Under the pieces are notes generated by a model that saw only the letters and a list, made by a program, of their open reading frames with translations, searched no databases and was not told the origin of the DNA. Positions 34,140 through 43,777 of a stretch of DNA of 64,000 bases are shown here, one piece after another. Where the stretch lies: assembly GCF_007995085.1 (NCBI RefSeq), contig NZ_VOQS01000003.1, positions 434,001 through 498,000 on the forward strand, written 5' to 3'. How positions within the stretch are numbered: the stretch's first letter is position 1; each line of letters opens with the position of its first letter. The translations under genes were made by a program, and so were the position numbers. The stretch is from Paraburkholderia azotifigens. Lineage in GTDB: Bacteria; Pseudomonadota; Gammaproteobacteria; Burkholderiales; Burkholderiaceae.

Positions 34140-34589
34140 ATGTCATCCTTCTCGAGAATGCTGCTCGTGTACGACGAGAGTGCCGAAGCGCAAGCCGCGT
34201 TGAACCGCTGCTCGCAACTCTCTCTTGCGTTGTCGGCGCACGTCGACGTCGTCTCAATCGTCGATTCCGTCACGGCGAATGCGACCTGTGCGGGCATGCT
34301 GTCCGATCTCGCATGCAGCCGCATGGAAGAACACGCGCGTCACGCGCTCGACGCCGCTGTCGGGCATCTGGCGAACGCGGGGATCAGCGCGTACGGCCAT
34401 CTCAAGTACGGACGTCCCGCCGATGTGATTTCACTGCATGTGGCGGCCTTTCACGCCGATATCGTGGTGATCGGCCATCGCGTGCAGAAGGGATTGGCGC
34501 GCTGGTGGGGCGAGCGCCCCGTTCATCTCGATCTCGCCGAGCGCCTGCGCGGCTCGACAATCGTGACGGTGACGCCGCCGCTCGTATAG
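34140..34589 (+). CDS. universal stress protein (UspA family)
   Basis: A 149-residue Usp-fold protein. The N-terminal strand RMLLVYDESAEAQAAL, the central ADVISLHVAAFHADIVVIGHR and the terminal LRGSTIVTVTPPL follow the family. The ATP-binding glycine loop (G-2x-G-9x-G-S/T) is distorted, so this is more likely the non-ATP-binding type. It is transcribed toward the amidase gene, with a short hairpin between them. Confidence 0.88.
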   Translation: MSSFSRMLLVYDESAEAQAALNRCSQLSLALSAHVDVVSIVDSVTANATCAGMLSDLACSRMEEHARHALDAAVGHLANAGISAYGHLKYGRPADVISLHVAAFHADIVVIGHRVQKGLARWWGERPVHLDLAERLRGSTIVTVTPPLV

Positions 34590-34599
34590 CGCTCGGCGC

Positions 34600-34622
34600 C
34601 TGGCGGCGAAGCAAGCCGCCAG
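34600..34622. terminator. small hairpin between convergent Usp and amidase genes
   Basis: Perfect 8-bp arms CTGGCGGC (34600-34607) and GCCGCCAG (34615-34622) with a 7-base loop, without a T-tract. It may be a weak shared terminator. Confidence 0.4.
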
Positions 34623-34641
34623 CCAGGTTCGACCCGCAGAC

Positions 34642-36042
34642 TCAGACGATGGGATCGACGGGCGAAACGGGCACGCCGCGCGCCTCGATCGCTTCGCCCG
34701 CGAGCAGGCACAGATCCTCGCGGAAATGCGCGGCGACGATCTGCACGCCGACAGGAACGCCATGTATCAACTGCGTCGTCACGGCGAGTCCCGGCAAACC
34801 CATCGCGGGCAACGCTCGCATCGTGAGCTGCGCATCCCACACGCGGTCGAAACCTTCCGGACCGCGCTGATCGAGGTCGTCGGGGAACGGCAGTTCGCCG
34901 GACACGGGCATCAGCACGACGGCGTACTGATCGAGAAACAGGCGCCACTGACGCACCAGCGTGGTACGCCGCACCAGCGACCGGCTGATCACATCGGCGG
35001 GCAGGCCCTTCACCTTCAGACGCGCCGCCGCAACGACGGCAGCCGCGCCCGGATCGCCGTCACGCGCGACATTGTCGGCGAGCGCGTCGAAGCCGTCGCC
35101 GAGCCATAGACGCTCCTGCAATTGCCCCGCCTCCTGCAGCGAAGGCACGTCGTCGATTTCCTCGACGCTCCAGCCTGCGTCGACGAGCCGCCGCGCCGCA
35201 TCGTGCAGCGCGTCTTCCACTTCCTTCGCGATCCGCATGCCGCCCGGACGCAGACACAGCGCCGCGCGCAACGGCACAGCGCGCCCTTCGAACGGCATCG
35301 GCACATACCACGGATCGCGCAGATCGGGCGCGGCCATCGCGAGGAGACCGAGGCGCAGATCGTCGATCGTGCGCCCGATCGGTCCCGTCGCGGACATCAG
35401 CTGCGCGCCGACCGGACGTTCGGGCGACGACGCATTGAAAGCGGGCACGCGTCCGAAGCTCGGCCTGAGTCCATGCACGCCGCACGCGTAGGCGGGATAG
35501 CGAATCGAGCCGCCGATATCCGTGCCGAGCGCAAGCTGCCCGATGCCCGCCGCCACGGCCGCTGCCGCGCCGCCCGACGATCCGCCCGGCGTCAGCGACG
35601 CGTCGCGCGGATTGAGCGTGCGGCCATGCACCTGATTCGACGTGAACCAGCGCAACGCAAAGGTCGGCGAATTGCTGCGCCCAAGCAGCACGGCGCCCGC
35701 TTTCGACAGATTGTCGACGGCGGGACTGCTCGCTTGCGCGATCAGGTTTTCCTGCAAGCGTGTGCCGTTCGTGGTCGCGAAGCCGGCCTGGTCCGTGTTG
35801 ATTTTCACGGTGACGGGCACGCCCGCAAGCGGCCCCGGATCTTCGCCGCGCGCAATCGCGCGGTCCACGTCGTCCGCCTGCTGAAGCACCCACTCCGGCT
35901 TGTGCGCGACGACGGCGTTGATGACGGGATTCACCGCGCCGAGACGCGCGAGCGCGGACTGCGCCGCCTCGCGCGCGGAGACTTCGCGTGATCGGACACG
36001 CCTCGCAAGTTCAGCCGCGGACAAACGCCAAAGTTCGCTCAT
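34642..36042 (-). CDS. amidase-signature family hydrolase
   Basis: A 466-residue amidase-signature enzyme with the Ser-cisSer-Lys triad: Lys in GVPVTVKINTD, and the serines in TPGGSSGGAAAAVAAG and GTDIGGSIRYPA. It hydrolyses an amide or closely related bond; the specificity (amide, hydrazide or nitrile-derived) cannot be told. GAGGAC six bases before ATG 36042 favours that start over the 10-residue longer form. It lies 39 bp after the DUF3331 gene on the same strand. Confidence 0.9.
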   Translation of the reverse strand: MSELWRLSAAELARRVRSREVSAREAAQSALARLGAVNPVINAVVAHKPEWVLQQADDVDRAIARGEDPGPLAGVPVTVKINTDQAGFATTNGTRLQENLIAQASSPAVDNLSKAGAVLLGRSNSPTFALRWFTSNQVHGRTLNPRDASLTPGGSSGGAAAAVAAGIGQLALGTDIGGSIRYPAYACGVHGLRPSFGRVPAFNASSPERPVGAQLMSATGPIGRTIDDLRLGLLAMAAPDLRDPWYVPMPFEGRAVPLRAALCLRPGGMRIAKEVEDALHDAARRLVDAGWSVEEIDDVPSLQEAGQLQERLWLGDGFDALADNVARDGDPGAAAVVAAARLKVKGLPADVISRSLVRRTTLVRQWRLFLDQYAVVLMPVSGELPFPDDLDQRGPEGFDRVWDAQLTMRALPAMGLPGLAVTTQLIHGVPVGVQIVAAHFREDLCLLAGEAIEARGVPVSPVDPIV

Positions 36043-36081
36043 GTTGTCCTCGATAATAATTCGGACTGTCAATGATGCCGC

Positions 36082-36519
36082 TCACGCGACGTGCACATCG
36101 GCGTGCTGGTCGACGGTCGCGGCGAGGATCATCTGATGCTGGTTGGACGGCACATGGAAGTCGTGCGCGCGCGGACGGAACACAAGGTCGCCACGGCTGA
36201 TCGCGCGTCCCGTCAGCACGCACACGGCGGCATCGCGCGCGAGGCCGCTGCGCCAGATCTGTTCGGTGTATCGCCCGGTACATGGGTCGCTCCACGATAC
36301 GCTGATCGTGCACGACGAGAGCCGCTCCTGCACCACGATATGCGCGGGCTTCGCCACTTGCGCGAAACGGTCGGCGGGAACAGGCGACGGTATCGTGACG
36401 CGCAGTTTCTTCAGCGCCGCGTAGCGGTTTTTCGTACACGCATTGCGCTGCTCTGCCGATGGATCGAGCACATTCAGCAGCGTGCGCAGCACGATGTTGT
36501 CGTCGGATAGCGCGTTCAT
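36082..36519 (-). CDS. DUF3331-like protein
   Basis: A 145-residue protein with the central pattern CTGRYTEQIWRSGLARDAAVCVLTGRAISRGD and PSNQHQMILA near the C-terminus, which I recognise as the DUF3331 family, common in Burkholderiaceae. Paired cysteines suggest a metal-binding fold like a zinc ribbon. The function is unknown. GGGAG nine bases before ATG 36519 supports this start over an upstream in-frame one. It precedes the amidase gene by 39 bp and may share its transcript. Confidence 0.7.
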   Translation of the reverse strand: MNALSDDNIVLRTLLNVLDPSAEQRNACTKNRYAALKKLRVTIPSPVPADRFAQVAKPAHIVVQERLSSCTISVSWSDPCTGRYTEQIWRSGLARDAAVCVLTGRAISRGDLVFRPRAHDFHVPSNQHQMILAATVDQHADVHVA

Positions 36520-36637
36520 CGACTCATCTCCCGTCACTGTCGCGGCCATATCGTGAACGTGAACACATGGTTGTCCGGCTGGCGGCCTCGCGCGCTGATG
36601 TACGCACAAGGACGCCAGCCTGCAGCTCGTGCAGCGA

Positions 36638-37030
36638 TCAGCCGCCGCCTTGCTGGCGCAGCGTCAGCTTGCTCGTGACGGACGTGACGCCGTGCACCTG
36701 CCTCGCCGTTTCGACGGCGAGACGGTCCTGGTCTTCGCTCGTGATCTGGCCGGCGAGCGTGACGGCGCCCGTCTTCGCGTTGCCGAACGCGGTGATCGAC
36801 GTGTCTTCGAGACCCTTCGTCTTCAAGATCGTCTTTTGAACGGTCTTGGAGAACGCGCGGTTGGCAGCGCGAATCTGCTTCTTCGACGCGCCGGACTGCG
36901 TGGCCGATCTGGTCGTCGTGGCCGCTGCGTCCGTTGCCGATGCTGCGGCATCCGCAGCGAAAACAGGTGCGCACGAGAATGCGACGGCTGCGGTGAGGCT
37001 GCTGCTCATCAGGAACTGGCGGAGTTTCAT
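36638..37030 (-). CDS. periplasmic BON-domain protein
   Basis: A 130-residue protein with a signal peptide (SSSLTAAVAFSCAPVFA), an Ala/Thr/Ser-rich linker and one BON domain (KTILKTKGLEDTSITAFGNAKTGAVTLAGQITSEDQ...VTSVTSKLTL). BON domains bind phospholipid surfaces and occur in envelope-stress proteins such as OsmY. It has a dedicated GATACRT-type promoter at 37101-37153, with the hexamer 70 bp from the start codon, so it is a likely member of the local regulon. Confidence 0.88.
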   Translation of the reverse strand: MKLRQFLMSSSLTAAVAFSCAPVFAADAAASATDAAATTTRSATQSGASKKQIRAANRAFSKTVQKTILKTKGLEDTSITAFGNAKTGAVTLAGQITSEDQDRLAVETARQVHGVTSVTSKLTLRQQGGG

Positions 37031-37100
37031 TGTCTTGTCCTTGTCGTTTGAAAACTGGGCTGCAGGCCGTCAGATGCTCTGACTCCGACGCCTGCCAAGG

Positions 37101-37153
37101 ATTAGAAACGCGCAATGTATCGTCTGTGTTTCCTCGACGTATCCAAATGTATC
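37101..37153 (-). promoter_or_regulatory. GATACRT-type promoter array of the BON gene
   Basis: On the minus strand: TCTAAT (37101-37106), eight bases, GATACAT (37115-37121), then upstream half-sites GAAACAC (37126-37132), GATACGT (37137-37143) and GATACAT (37147-37153). The starts are spaced 11, 11 and 10 bp, one helical turn each. This is the longest regular array of this motif in the window. No TTGACA-like -35 is present, as expected for an activator-dependent promoter. Confidence 0.65.
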
Positions 37154-37241
37154 GGGCTTACGGTTGCATTGCGGCGTTCGCTCATTGCGCTCATTCAGCA
37201 CGCGCAATCACAGGCGATGCTAACGCCGCCGGAAACTGACG

Positions 37242-37625
37242 TCAGCGATGGTCCAGCGCGCGGCGGATCCAGGCTTCGAGCTCCGCTGCATCGACAGGTT
37301 TTTCGATCAGGCATAGCGCCGCGCCCGCCGGCACGCGCTCGCGAATGCGAGCCGTGGCGAACGCAGTGATGAAGATAGTGGGAATGCGGATACCCTGGCG
37401 CCCAAGCGTACCCAGCAGTGCAATGCCATCCGTGTCGGGCATTTGCACGTCGCAGACAAGACAACGCGTTCGTTCGAGCGCATCCGAAGCGAGAAATTCC
37501 GCAGCGGATGCAAAGACCCGCGCGTCCCATCCGAACGAACGCACCAGACTGCTGGTCGCGGCGCGCACGAGGGGATCGTCGTCGACGATGGACACTAGCT
37601 CGTTATTGTGCAGGGACAAGGACAC
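37242..37625 (-). CDS. single-domain response regulator (receiver only)
   Basis: A 127-residue FixJ-type receiver. The acidic pocket reads VDDDP, the phospho-acceptor Asp lies in CLVCDVQMPDTDG, followed by the Thr in FITAF and the Lys in LIEKPVD. There is no output domain. I prefer GTG 37625 because homologous receivers begin right before the VSIVDDD strand; the open frame reaches a TTG at 37664. It may act as a phosphate sink or relay for the neighbouring hybrid kinase. A dyad motif lies at 37712-37727, upstream. Confidence 0.85.
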   Translation of the reverse strand: MSLSLHNNELVSIVDDDPLVRAATSSLVRSFGWDARVFASAAEFLASDALERTRCLVCDVQMPDTDGIALLGTLGRQGIRIPTIFITAFATARIRERVPAGAALCLIEKPVDAAELEAWIRRALDHR

Positions 37626-37711
37626 TCTCGCTGATGACAAGGCAAGCGAATGAGCGGATCCCAAGCTTGCCCGGCAGCTTCACGATAGAGCGCGAAGTGC
37701 CGCGCCGCCAT

Positions 37712-37727
37712 CATATGATCGTATAGG
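37712..37727. promoter_or_regulatory. 16-bp dyad motif, copy 1
   Basis: On the minus strand this reads CCTATACGATCATATG, close to the consensus CCWATACGAWCGTATG found at three other places (38535, 45277 and 47045). It lies about 90 bp upstream of the lone receiver gene. A binding site for the FixJ-type regulator encoded next door is inferred. Confidence 0.45.
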
Positions 37728-37759
37728 CCGCGTCTTCGTTCTGCGAGAAAAGCGCACCG

Positions 37760-38422
37760 TTAGCGCGGCGCGTGCGCGATCCCGAGCGCTTCCATTTTGC
37801 GCATCAGTTCGGCGACCGAACGTGCGCCCATCTTGCGCATTGCCTGGCCGCGATGGATCTTCGCGGTGATCTCCGCGATGCCCATATTCGCGGCGATCTG
37901 CTTGTTCAACAGCCCCGTTGCCACATGCTGCAGCACCTCGCGTTCGCGCGGCGTGAGCGACTCCCAGGCCGTGCGCATCGCATGCAGCGAGCGATCCGAT
38001 GCGAGACGCCGCGCGTCGCGCTCAAGCGCGGCGATCACGGCGTCGATCATGTCCTGATCGCGGAACGGCTTGGCGAGAAAATCCATCGCACCCGCCTTCA
38101 TCGCCTTCACCGACATCGCAATGTCGCCATAGCCCGTCATGAAGATGATGGGCATATGCAGCCGTCCGTCTTCGATCAGCGTCTGCTGCAGCGCGAGTCC
38201 GCTCTGACCGCGCAGCCGCACGTCGAGCACGAGGCAGGATGGAATGACGGGCTTGTCGGCGGCGAGAAAATCTTCCGTCGACGCGAACGTGCGCACATCG
38301 ATACCGATCGAGCGCAGCAGCCCCGAAAGCGCGCCACGTACGAGTTCATCGTCGTCGACGACATACACGAGGCGGGCATCGGATTCAGAGGAAGCTGTCT
38401 GGAAAGGCGTGGATTTGGACAT
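37760..38422 (-). CDS. FixJ/NarL-type response regulator
   Basis: A 220-residue regulator. The receiver shows VVDDDE, the phospho-acceptor in CLVLDVRLRGQSG, FMTGYGD and the LAKPF lysine. The C-terminal LuxR-type HTH begins at about 155 (SLTPREREVLQHVATGLLNKQIAANMGIAEITAKIHR). ATG 38422 gives a normal N-terminus; the open frame continues to 38479. It follows the 1700-residue hybrid kinase gene by 111 bp on the same strand and is its likely partner. Confidence 0.92.
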   Translation of the reverse strand: MSKSTPFQTASSESDARLVYVVDDDELVRGALSGLLRSIGIDVRTFASTEDFLAADKPVIPSCLVLDVRLRGQSGLALQQTLIEDGRLHMPIIFMTGYGDIAMSVKAMKAGAMDFLAKPFRDQDMIDAVIAALERDARRLASDRSLHAMRTAWESLTPREREVLQHVATGLLNKQIAANMGIAEITAKIHRGQAMRKMGARSVAELMRKMEALGIAHAPR

Positions 38423-38533
38423 CGTTGCTGTTGATGATTTCGATGACGCGGATGGCCGCTGGACAAAACGGCCGCTCATGGTAACAAATGGACTCAGGGC
38501 GGTCCACGACGCTCAGCCGCGCGCGCAAGGCAA

Positions 38534-41500
38534 TCATACGATCGTATGCGGCGCGCGATTCGCGAGACAGGGCAGCGTAAACATGGCGCGCGTGCCCCTC
38601 GTTTCGCGCGGCGCAAGCATGAGTGTTCCGCCATGTGCTTCGACAATCGAATTGCAAATGGCGAGCCCCATGCCCATGCCGTTTTCCTTCGTGGTGAACA
38701 GCGGTTCGAGCAGCCGCTCCGCGATTTGCGGATCGATGCCGCTGCCGAGATCCTCCACCGACACGCATACCGGTCCGCCCTCCTCCTGCGTGCAGATCAG
38801 CTTCAGCTTGCGTTCGCTCTGCGCGAGCGCCGCCATCGATTCGGCTCCGTTCGTGAGCAGATTGATCGCGACCTGCTGCAACTGGATGCGGTCGCCATGC
38901 ACCTGCACGGGATAGTCGAGTCCGCGCAGTTCGAGCCTGATCTTCAGCGCGTCCAGCTGGCCCGCGACAAGCGCGGCCGCTTCGCGCAATGCGTCGTTCA
39001 GATCGAGCGTCGCGAACTGCGGCTCCGCTCGGCGCGCCTTGGCGCGCAGCGCCTGGATGATTGCACGCGCACGTGTGGCGCTCATGCTGATGTGCGTGAG
39101 CATCTCGCGCGTTTCGCCGATGTCGGGCGGATTGCGATCGAGCCAGCGCAATGCCGCGCTCGCCGACGTACCGACGGCCGCAAGCGGCTGCCCCACTTCA
39201 TGCACGATCGATGCGACGAGTTCGCCCATCGCCTTCAGACGGCTCGCCCGTTCCAGCTCGCCGAGCGCGTTGCGCAACTCGTCTTCCGCCTGCGCACGCT
39301 GACGGTTCTGCTCGGACAGTTCTTCATAGAGACGCGCGTTTTCGAGCGCGAACGCAGCCTGCGAAGCCACGACTTCGAGCAACGCCGCTTTCGCCGACGT
39401 GAACACATTGGCAGCGAGATTGTTCTCCAGATACAGCACGCCAACGAGCATCGCGTAACGCATCAGCGGCACGCACAGCACCGAGCGCGGACGCTGGCGC
39501 CGCACGTAGTCGTCCTGGGCATAGGCGGGCGAATCGCATACGTCGTCGAGCACCAGCTTTTCCTGCGTGCGCGCCACGGCATGCACGATCGATACAGGCA
39601 GCGTATCCGACGAAAATTCAGCCGTCTCGTGCGAGACGACGATCGCACCGCCCAGCACATGCGCGCACGCCGGCACGCGCCATACGCCCCGATGCAGCAG
39701 CACGAGCGCGCCCTGATCGGCACCCGCGCTTTCGAGTGCGGTACGCAACAGCGTTTCGACGAGACGCGCGGGCACGATGTTGCTGGCAAGCGCGTTCGAA
39801 ATGCGCAGTACGGCCTGCACGTCGAGTTCCTGCAAGCGGCTCGCAGCGGGCGCACTGCCGTCGGCGTCGACGTAGTCCGGATAGTCGGCCTGCAACTGGC
39901 GCACCTTCGCCGTCGCCCCCCAGCGCTGCCACGCACCCCGCGCATGATTCAGATAGGCTTGCGCGGGCACCTCTTCGCCGCGAGCAGCGTGAAAACGCGC
40001 CGCCAGTTCGGCGGCGAGCGCTTCGACTTGCGTGAAGCCATTGCGGCGCGCGTGCGAAAGCGCCTTCGCATAGGCTTCGCCTGCTTCATGCGCAACGCCG
40101 TGCGCACGCGCGTACTCGGCACGCACCAGCTCGCGGCGGCCGACGAAATTGATCGGACATGCGCGCGCCCATGTATCGAGCCGTTCCATATGGCGCTGTA
40201 GCGCCGCTTCCTGTTCAGCATCGCGCGCGGGCAACGCGAGCAGCGCGAGCGCGCCGTAATAAGGCAGTTCGGCGGACTCCGCGAACGAGCGCGCGACGTG
40301 CGAGCAGGCTTGCGCACGCCGACGGGATTCGAGCGCATCGGCGATGTCGCCGAACAGAAACGCCCGTTGCAAGCGGTACACCCAGTACGCGAGGTCCACC
40401 AGCGTCACGGGCGTGCCTTCCACGGGCTCGGGCGGCGGCTCCTCGCCCGCGTCCGGCTCGCCGTCCTGCAGCGCGGTCACCAGCGCCCACTTCGCGAGAA
40501 ACGACTTGATCACCAGACGGAAATTCGCGTCCCGCACCAGCGCGAGTCCGCGCGTGATGGTGGCGCGCACGTCGCCGAGAAACTCGCCCGCGAACAGCAT
40601 GCCCGTCACCTGGTTGCTCGGGCAATACATCGCGAACGTATGATCGCCGCTTGCAACGGCCACGTCGAACGCGCGGCGGATGTAGTCGCGTCCGGTTCGC
40701 GCGGGCAGCGCCCACGGCACGATCCATGTGCCGAACACCATGTAGACCCGCGCGCGATACCGCGCGAGGCCGCGCTCGTCGACCAGATGCAACGCCAGTT
40801 CGCCGAACGGCAGCGCCGCCGCATGGTCGCCGTAGCGCGCGGCGAAGATCTGGTGCAAGCAGGTGTACACGTTCGCGGTTGCGTCGGACTGCCCGTGCTC
40901 GCTCGCGAGATTGACGGCGCGCAGCAGCATCAGGTCGACGAGATCCTGGTCCGTGTAGAGCGCGGGCGGAATCAGGTCGGCGAAGATGTCGGTGATCGCG
41001 CGCCGCAACGGATCCGCGACGATGGGCAGGCCGCGCAAGCCGTCGATGCCGTGCTCGTCGAGCCAGCTTCGCAGGCGCGCATATTCGCGGTCGACGTCGG
41101 CGGCCTGCGGATGCCGCGGCACGTCGATGCCCGCCTTGCGCAGGAACGCGATGCCCACCTCCAGCGCCAGATCGTAACGGCCGAGCGTCGTGTAGAGGGC
41201 TGCGCGCAGACGTGCGAGGTCCGCGCCGAAGATGCCTTCGCCTGCCACCGTCTCCAGCGCGGAAAGCCGCGCTTCGGCGGGTTCGAGCGCGCCCGTCATG
41301 AACTCCGCCTCGCCGCACAGCATGCGGGCCTTCAGGCCGTCTTCGCTGGTGTCGTCGTGGCCGAGAAAGTCGAGCGCCGCCCGAAACAGACCCAGCGCCG
41401 AATGATGCGCGGTGGCCGCCTTCGCCTCGCATCCCGCGTCGAGATTGAGCCGTGCAAAAGCAATCCGTTCGTCGCGATCCGCGACCACGGAACGCGCGAG

Positions 41501-43636
41501 ATTGACCTGTGCGGCCATCGCGAACACATCGGTCCGCGCGGCGCGCTGCGCAAGCATGCGCCGCGCGATCTGCAGATGCAGCGGCGCGCGCGCTTCGAGC
41601 GGGATGGATGCATACGCGGCCTCGCGGATGCCGTCGTGCAGGAACAGCCAGTCCGCGCCGTCGCGATAGAGGCTGCCTGCTTCGAGCGCCGCCTGCAGGG
41701 CCAGCGCCGCCTCGCCTTCGGGCAGCGCCGACGCGACGGCTAGCGCGTCGCCCGACGCGCGGTCGCCGAGACAGGCCAGCACGCGCAACATGATCTGCGC
41801 AGGCAGCGGCAGCTGTTCGAGTTCGTGCGTCAGCAGATCGACGACGTTGTCCGCGCCGCGATGGCTCATCACGCGGTCGAGATGCCATCCCCATGCGCCC
41901 GCGTCGAGGTCGTATTCGAGCGCGCCGTCGTCGGCCAGCACGCGCAGCAGATGACGGACGAAGAACGGATTGCGGCCCGTCTTGCGGCCGATCTCCTCGG
42001 CGAGCGGCGCAAGCGCATGCACGTCGCGATGCAGCGCCCGCGCGATCAGTTCGCGCAACGCGTCTTCGTGCAGCGGCCCGAGTTCGATGGTCAGCGCGTC
42101 ATGCCGTGCCGCCAGCAGGCCGGTGCGCAACGGATGATCCGCACCGACTTCGTTGCCCCGGAACGCGCCGACGAACAGCAGCGCGGACTCCGCGTGCTTC
42201 AACAGCCGTTCGAGCACGTGCAGCGTGCCGACGTCGGCCCATTGCAGATCGTCGAGCAGCAGCACGAGCGGCCGCGCGGCCGTCGCGAAGCAGGCGATCA
42301 GCCGCGCCATGCCCTGCAGGACGCGCTCGCGTTCGTGCGAAGGCTGCGGGTCGGGCGCTTCGGACATGCCCGGCTGCGAACCGAGGACGGCCGTCAGCGT
42401 GGGCAGCAGGCCCGCGAGCGTGCGGGCGGCAGGACCGGCGGCTTCGCGGATACGGTTGCGCCACTGCGCGAATTCGTTGTCGGGACATCCCAGCACGTAT
42501 TGCAGCAGCGGCTCCAGCGCCTGCACGAGGATCGCGTACGGCGCCGCGCGGCGGCCCTCTTCGCTCTTCCCGGCGGCAATCAGCGGCGTGTGCGTGCGGC
42601 GTATGCGCGCGATGGCTTCCTGCAGCAAGGTGGATTTGCCGATGCCCGAATGGCCGGCGATCCATGCCACATGCGCGCTTCCACTCTGGTCGACGCTGTC
42701 GTACAGCGCCAGCAGCGCACCGAGTTCTTCGTCGCGCCCGAACACACGGTCGGCGCGCCGCAGCGATTGCAGCGCGGCCTGCGTATCCAGCGCAAATGGC
42801 GGGATATGCCCGAGGCGTTCATAGAGGTCCGCACACCGGCGCAGATCGGCCAGCAGACTCGCGGCATCGGTGTAGCGCTGCCCGGGTGCCTTCTCGAGCA
42901 GCTTCATGACGATGTGCGACAGCTGCAACGGCACGTCCGCAGCGAGTTCGACGGGCGCACGCGGACGATGCGTGGCATGCGCATGCACGCGCGCGGCGGC
43001 ATCCGTCGAGCCTTCGAAGGGCATCACGCCCGTCAGCAGTTCGTAGAAGATGCAGCCGAGCGAATAGAGATCCGCGCGCTCGTCGACCCGTACGTTCATC
43101 CGTGCGCCAAGCTCGGGCGCCATATAGATGAAACTGGCTTCGCTCCATTCGAAGTCGGCAGCAGGCAGGCCCGCCGTGTCTTTGCACGTACACGAGCCGA
43201 AGCCAAAACCCGTGAGGTACGCGCGCCCGGCTTCATCGACGAGAAAACTGCCCGGCGTCAGCGCGCGATGCACGACGCCTGCCGCATGCATCGCACCGAC
43301 GGCGGCAGCCAGGCCCACGGCGCGCGCCAGGCATGCCTTCAGCGCCGTCAGCCCGGCCGCGCGAGGCATGTCGATACGCAAGGGTTCGCCGCCCGGATCA
43401 GCGAGGATCAGCAGCATGCCATTGCCGTGCGGCTGCATCGATAGGGGCACGGCGCACCAGGCTTCGTGCAGGGCATCGCGCAACGCGTATTCGCGCTGCA
43501 GCGCGGCCAGTTCGGCGGGCGTCGCATTGACGCGGCCGGCGACGAGAACGGGCGCCGTGCCGCTGGCCACTGCCCTTTGCAGTCTGGGCGCTCCCGCACC
43601 CAGTTCAATGAGGCTTCGGTTGGAAAGATCGATCAT
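38534..43636 (-). CDS. pseudokinase-AAA ATPase-GAF-histidine kinase hybrid sensor
   Basis: A 1700-residue protein. Residues about 1-270 form a Ser/Thr-kinase-like domain with YMAPELG and DERADLYSLGCIFYELLTG, but the catalytic HRD reads HRA and DFG reads GFG, so it is probably inactive. An AAA_16 ATPase follows (Walker A GHSGIGKST, Walker B LVLLLDDLQWAD), then a long alpha-helical TPR-like part. Next come a GAF domain (about 1290-1440) and a histidine kinase with H-box SIVHEVGQPLAAV, N-box NLLTNGAESM and G-boxes DLGSGID and GMGMGLAIC. It is cytoplasmic, with no membrane helix seen. It is followed by its likely partner, the FixJ-type regulator. Confidence 0.9.
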   Translation of the reverse strand: MIDLSNRSLIELGAGAPRLQRAVASGTAPVLVAGRVNATPAELAALQREYALRDALHEAWCAVPLSMQPHGNGMLLILADPGGEPLRIDMPRAAGLTALKACLARAVGLAAAVGAMHAAGVVHRALTPGSFLVDEAGRAYLTGFGFGSCTCKDTAGLPAADFEWSEASFIYMAPELGARMNVRVDERADLYSLGCIFYELLTGVMPFEGSTDAAARVHAHATHRPRAPVELAADVPLQLSHIVMKLLEKAPGQRYTDAASLLADLRRCADLYERLGHIPPFALDTQAALQSLRRADRVFGRDEELGALLALYDSVDQSGSAHVAWIAGHSGIGKSTLLQEAIARIRRTHTPLIAAGKSEEGRRAAPYAILVQALEPLLQYVLGCPDNEFAQWRNRIREAAGPAARTLAGLLPTLTAVLGSQPGMSEAPDPQPSHERERVLQGMARLIACFATAARPLVLLLDDLQWADVGTLHVLERLLKHAESALLFVGAFRGNEVGADHPLRTGLLAARHDALTIELGPLHEDALRELIARALHRDVHALAPLAEEIGRKTGRNPFFVRHLLRVLADDGALEYDLDAGAWGWHLDRVMSHRGADNVVDLLTHELEQLPLPAQIMLRVLACLGDRASGDALAVASALPEGEAALALQAALEAGSLYRDGADWLFLHDGIREAAYASIPLEARAPLHLQIARRMLAQRAARTDVFAMAAQVNLARSVVADRDERIAFARLNLDAGCEAKAATAHHSALGLFRAALDFLGHDDTSEDGLKARMLCGEAEFMTGALEPAEARLSALETVAGEGIFGADLARLRAALYTTLGRYDLALEVGIAFLRKAGIDVPRHPQAADVDREYARLRSWLDEHGIDGLRGLPIVADPLRRAITDIFADLIPPALYTDQDLVDLMLLRAVNLASEHGQSDATANVYTCLHQIFAARYGDHAAALPFGELALHLVDERGLARYRARVYMVFGTWIVPWALPARTGRDYIRRAFDVAVASGDHTFAMYCPSNQVTGMLFAGEFLGDVRATITRGLALVRDANFRLVIKSFLAKWALVTALQDGEPDAGEEPPPEPVEGTPVTLVDLAYWVYRLQRAFLFGDIADALESRRRAQACSHVARSFAESAELPYYGALALLALPARDAEQEAALQRHMERLDTWARACPINFVGRRELVRAEYARAHGVAHEAGEAYAKALSHARRNGFTQVEALAAELAARFHAARGEEVPAQAYLNHARGAWQRWGATAKVRQLQADYPDYVDADGSAPAASRLQELDVQAVLRISNALASNIVPARLVETLLRTALESAGADQGALVLLHRGVWRVPACAHVLGGAIVVSHETAEFSSDTLPVSIVHAVARTQEKLVLDDVCDSPAYAQDDYVRRQRPRSVLCVPLMRYAMLVGVLYLENNLAANVFTSAKAALLEVVASQAAFALENARLYEELSEQNRQRAQAEDELRNALGELERASRLKAMGELVASIVHEVGQPLAAVGTSASAALRWLDRNPPDIGETREMLTHISMSATRARAIIQALRAKARRAEPQFATLDLNDALREAAALVAGQLDALKIRLELRGLDYPVQVHGDRIQLQQVAINLLTNGAESMAALAQSERKLKLICTQEEGGPVCVSVEDLGSGIDPQIAERLLEPLFTTKENGMGMGLAICNSIVEAHGGTLMLAPRETRGTRAMFTLPCLANRAPHTIV
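38535..38550. promoter_or_regulatory. 16-bp dyad motif, copy 2 (perfect palindrome)
   Basis: CATACGATCGTATG at 38535-38548 is a perfect 14-bp palindrome, extended to CGCATACGATCGTATG on the minus strand. It overlaps the last codons of the hybrid kinase and lies 113 bp upstream of the FixJ-type regulator start, a plausible autoregulatory site. Confidence 0.5.
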
Positions 43637-43777
43637 GCGAACGACGTGACAGATGCGGCGATGGACATAACAGGCCCGATACTGTACCGCGCCTGTTACA
43701 TATCAATGCCTGTATGTGACGCCCGCCTCAGATTGCAAAACGCGCCGCCCGCGTTGGAACGATCGATCGGTCGTGCC

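Noticed and set aside
38546..40201. 551-codon plus-strand frame inside the hybrid kinase gene
   Set aside because: It mirrors the codons of the kinase gene, has an arginine-rich product and no family; the minus-strand gene has clear domains.
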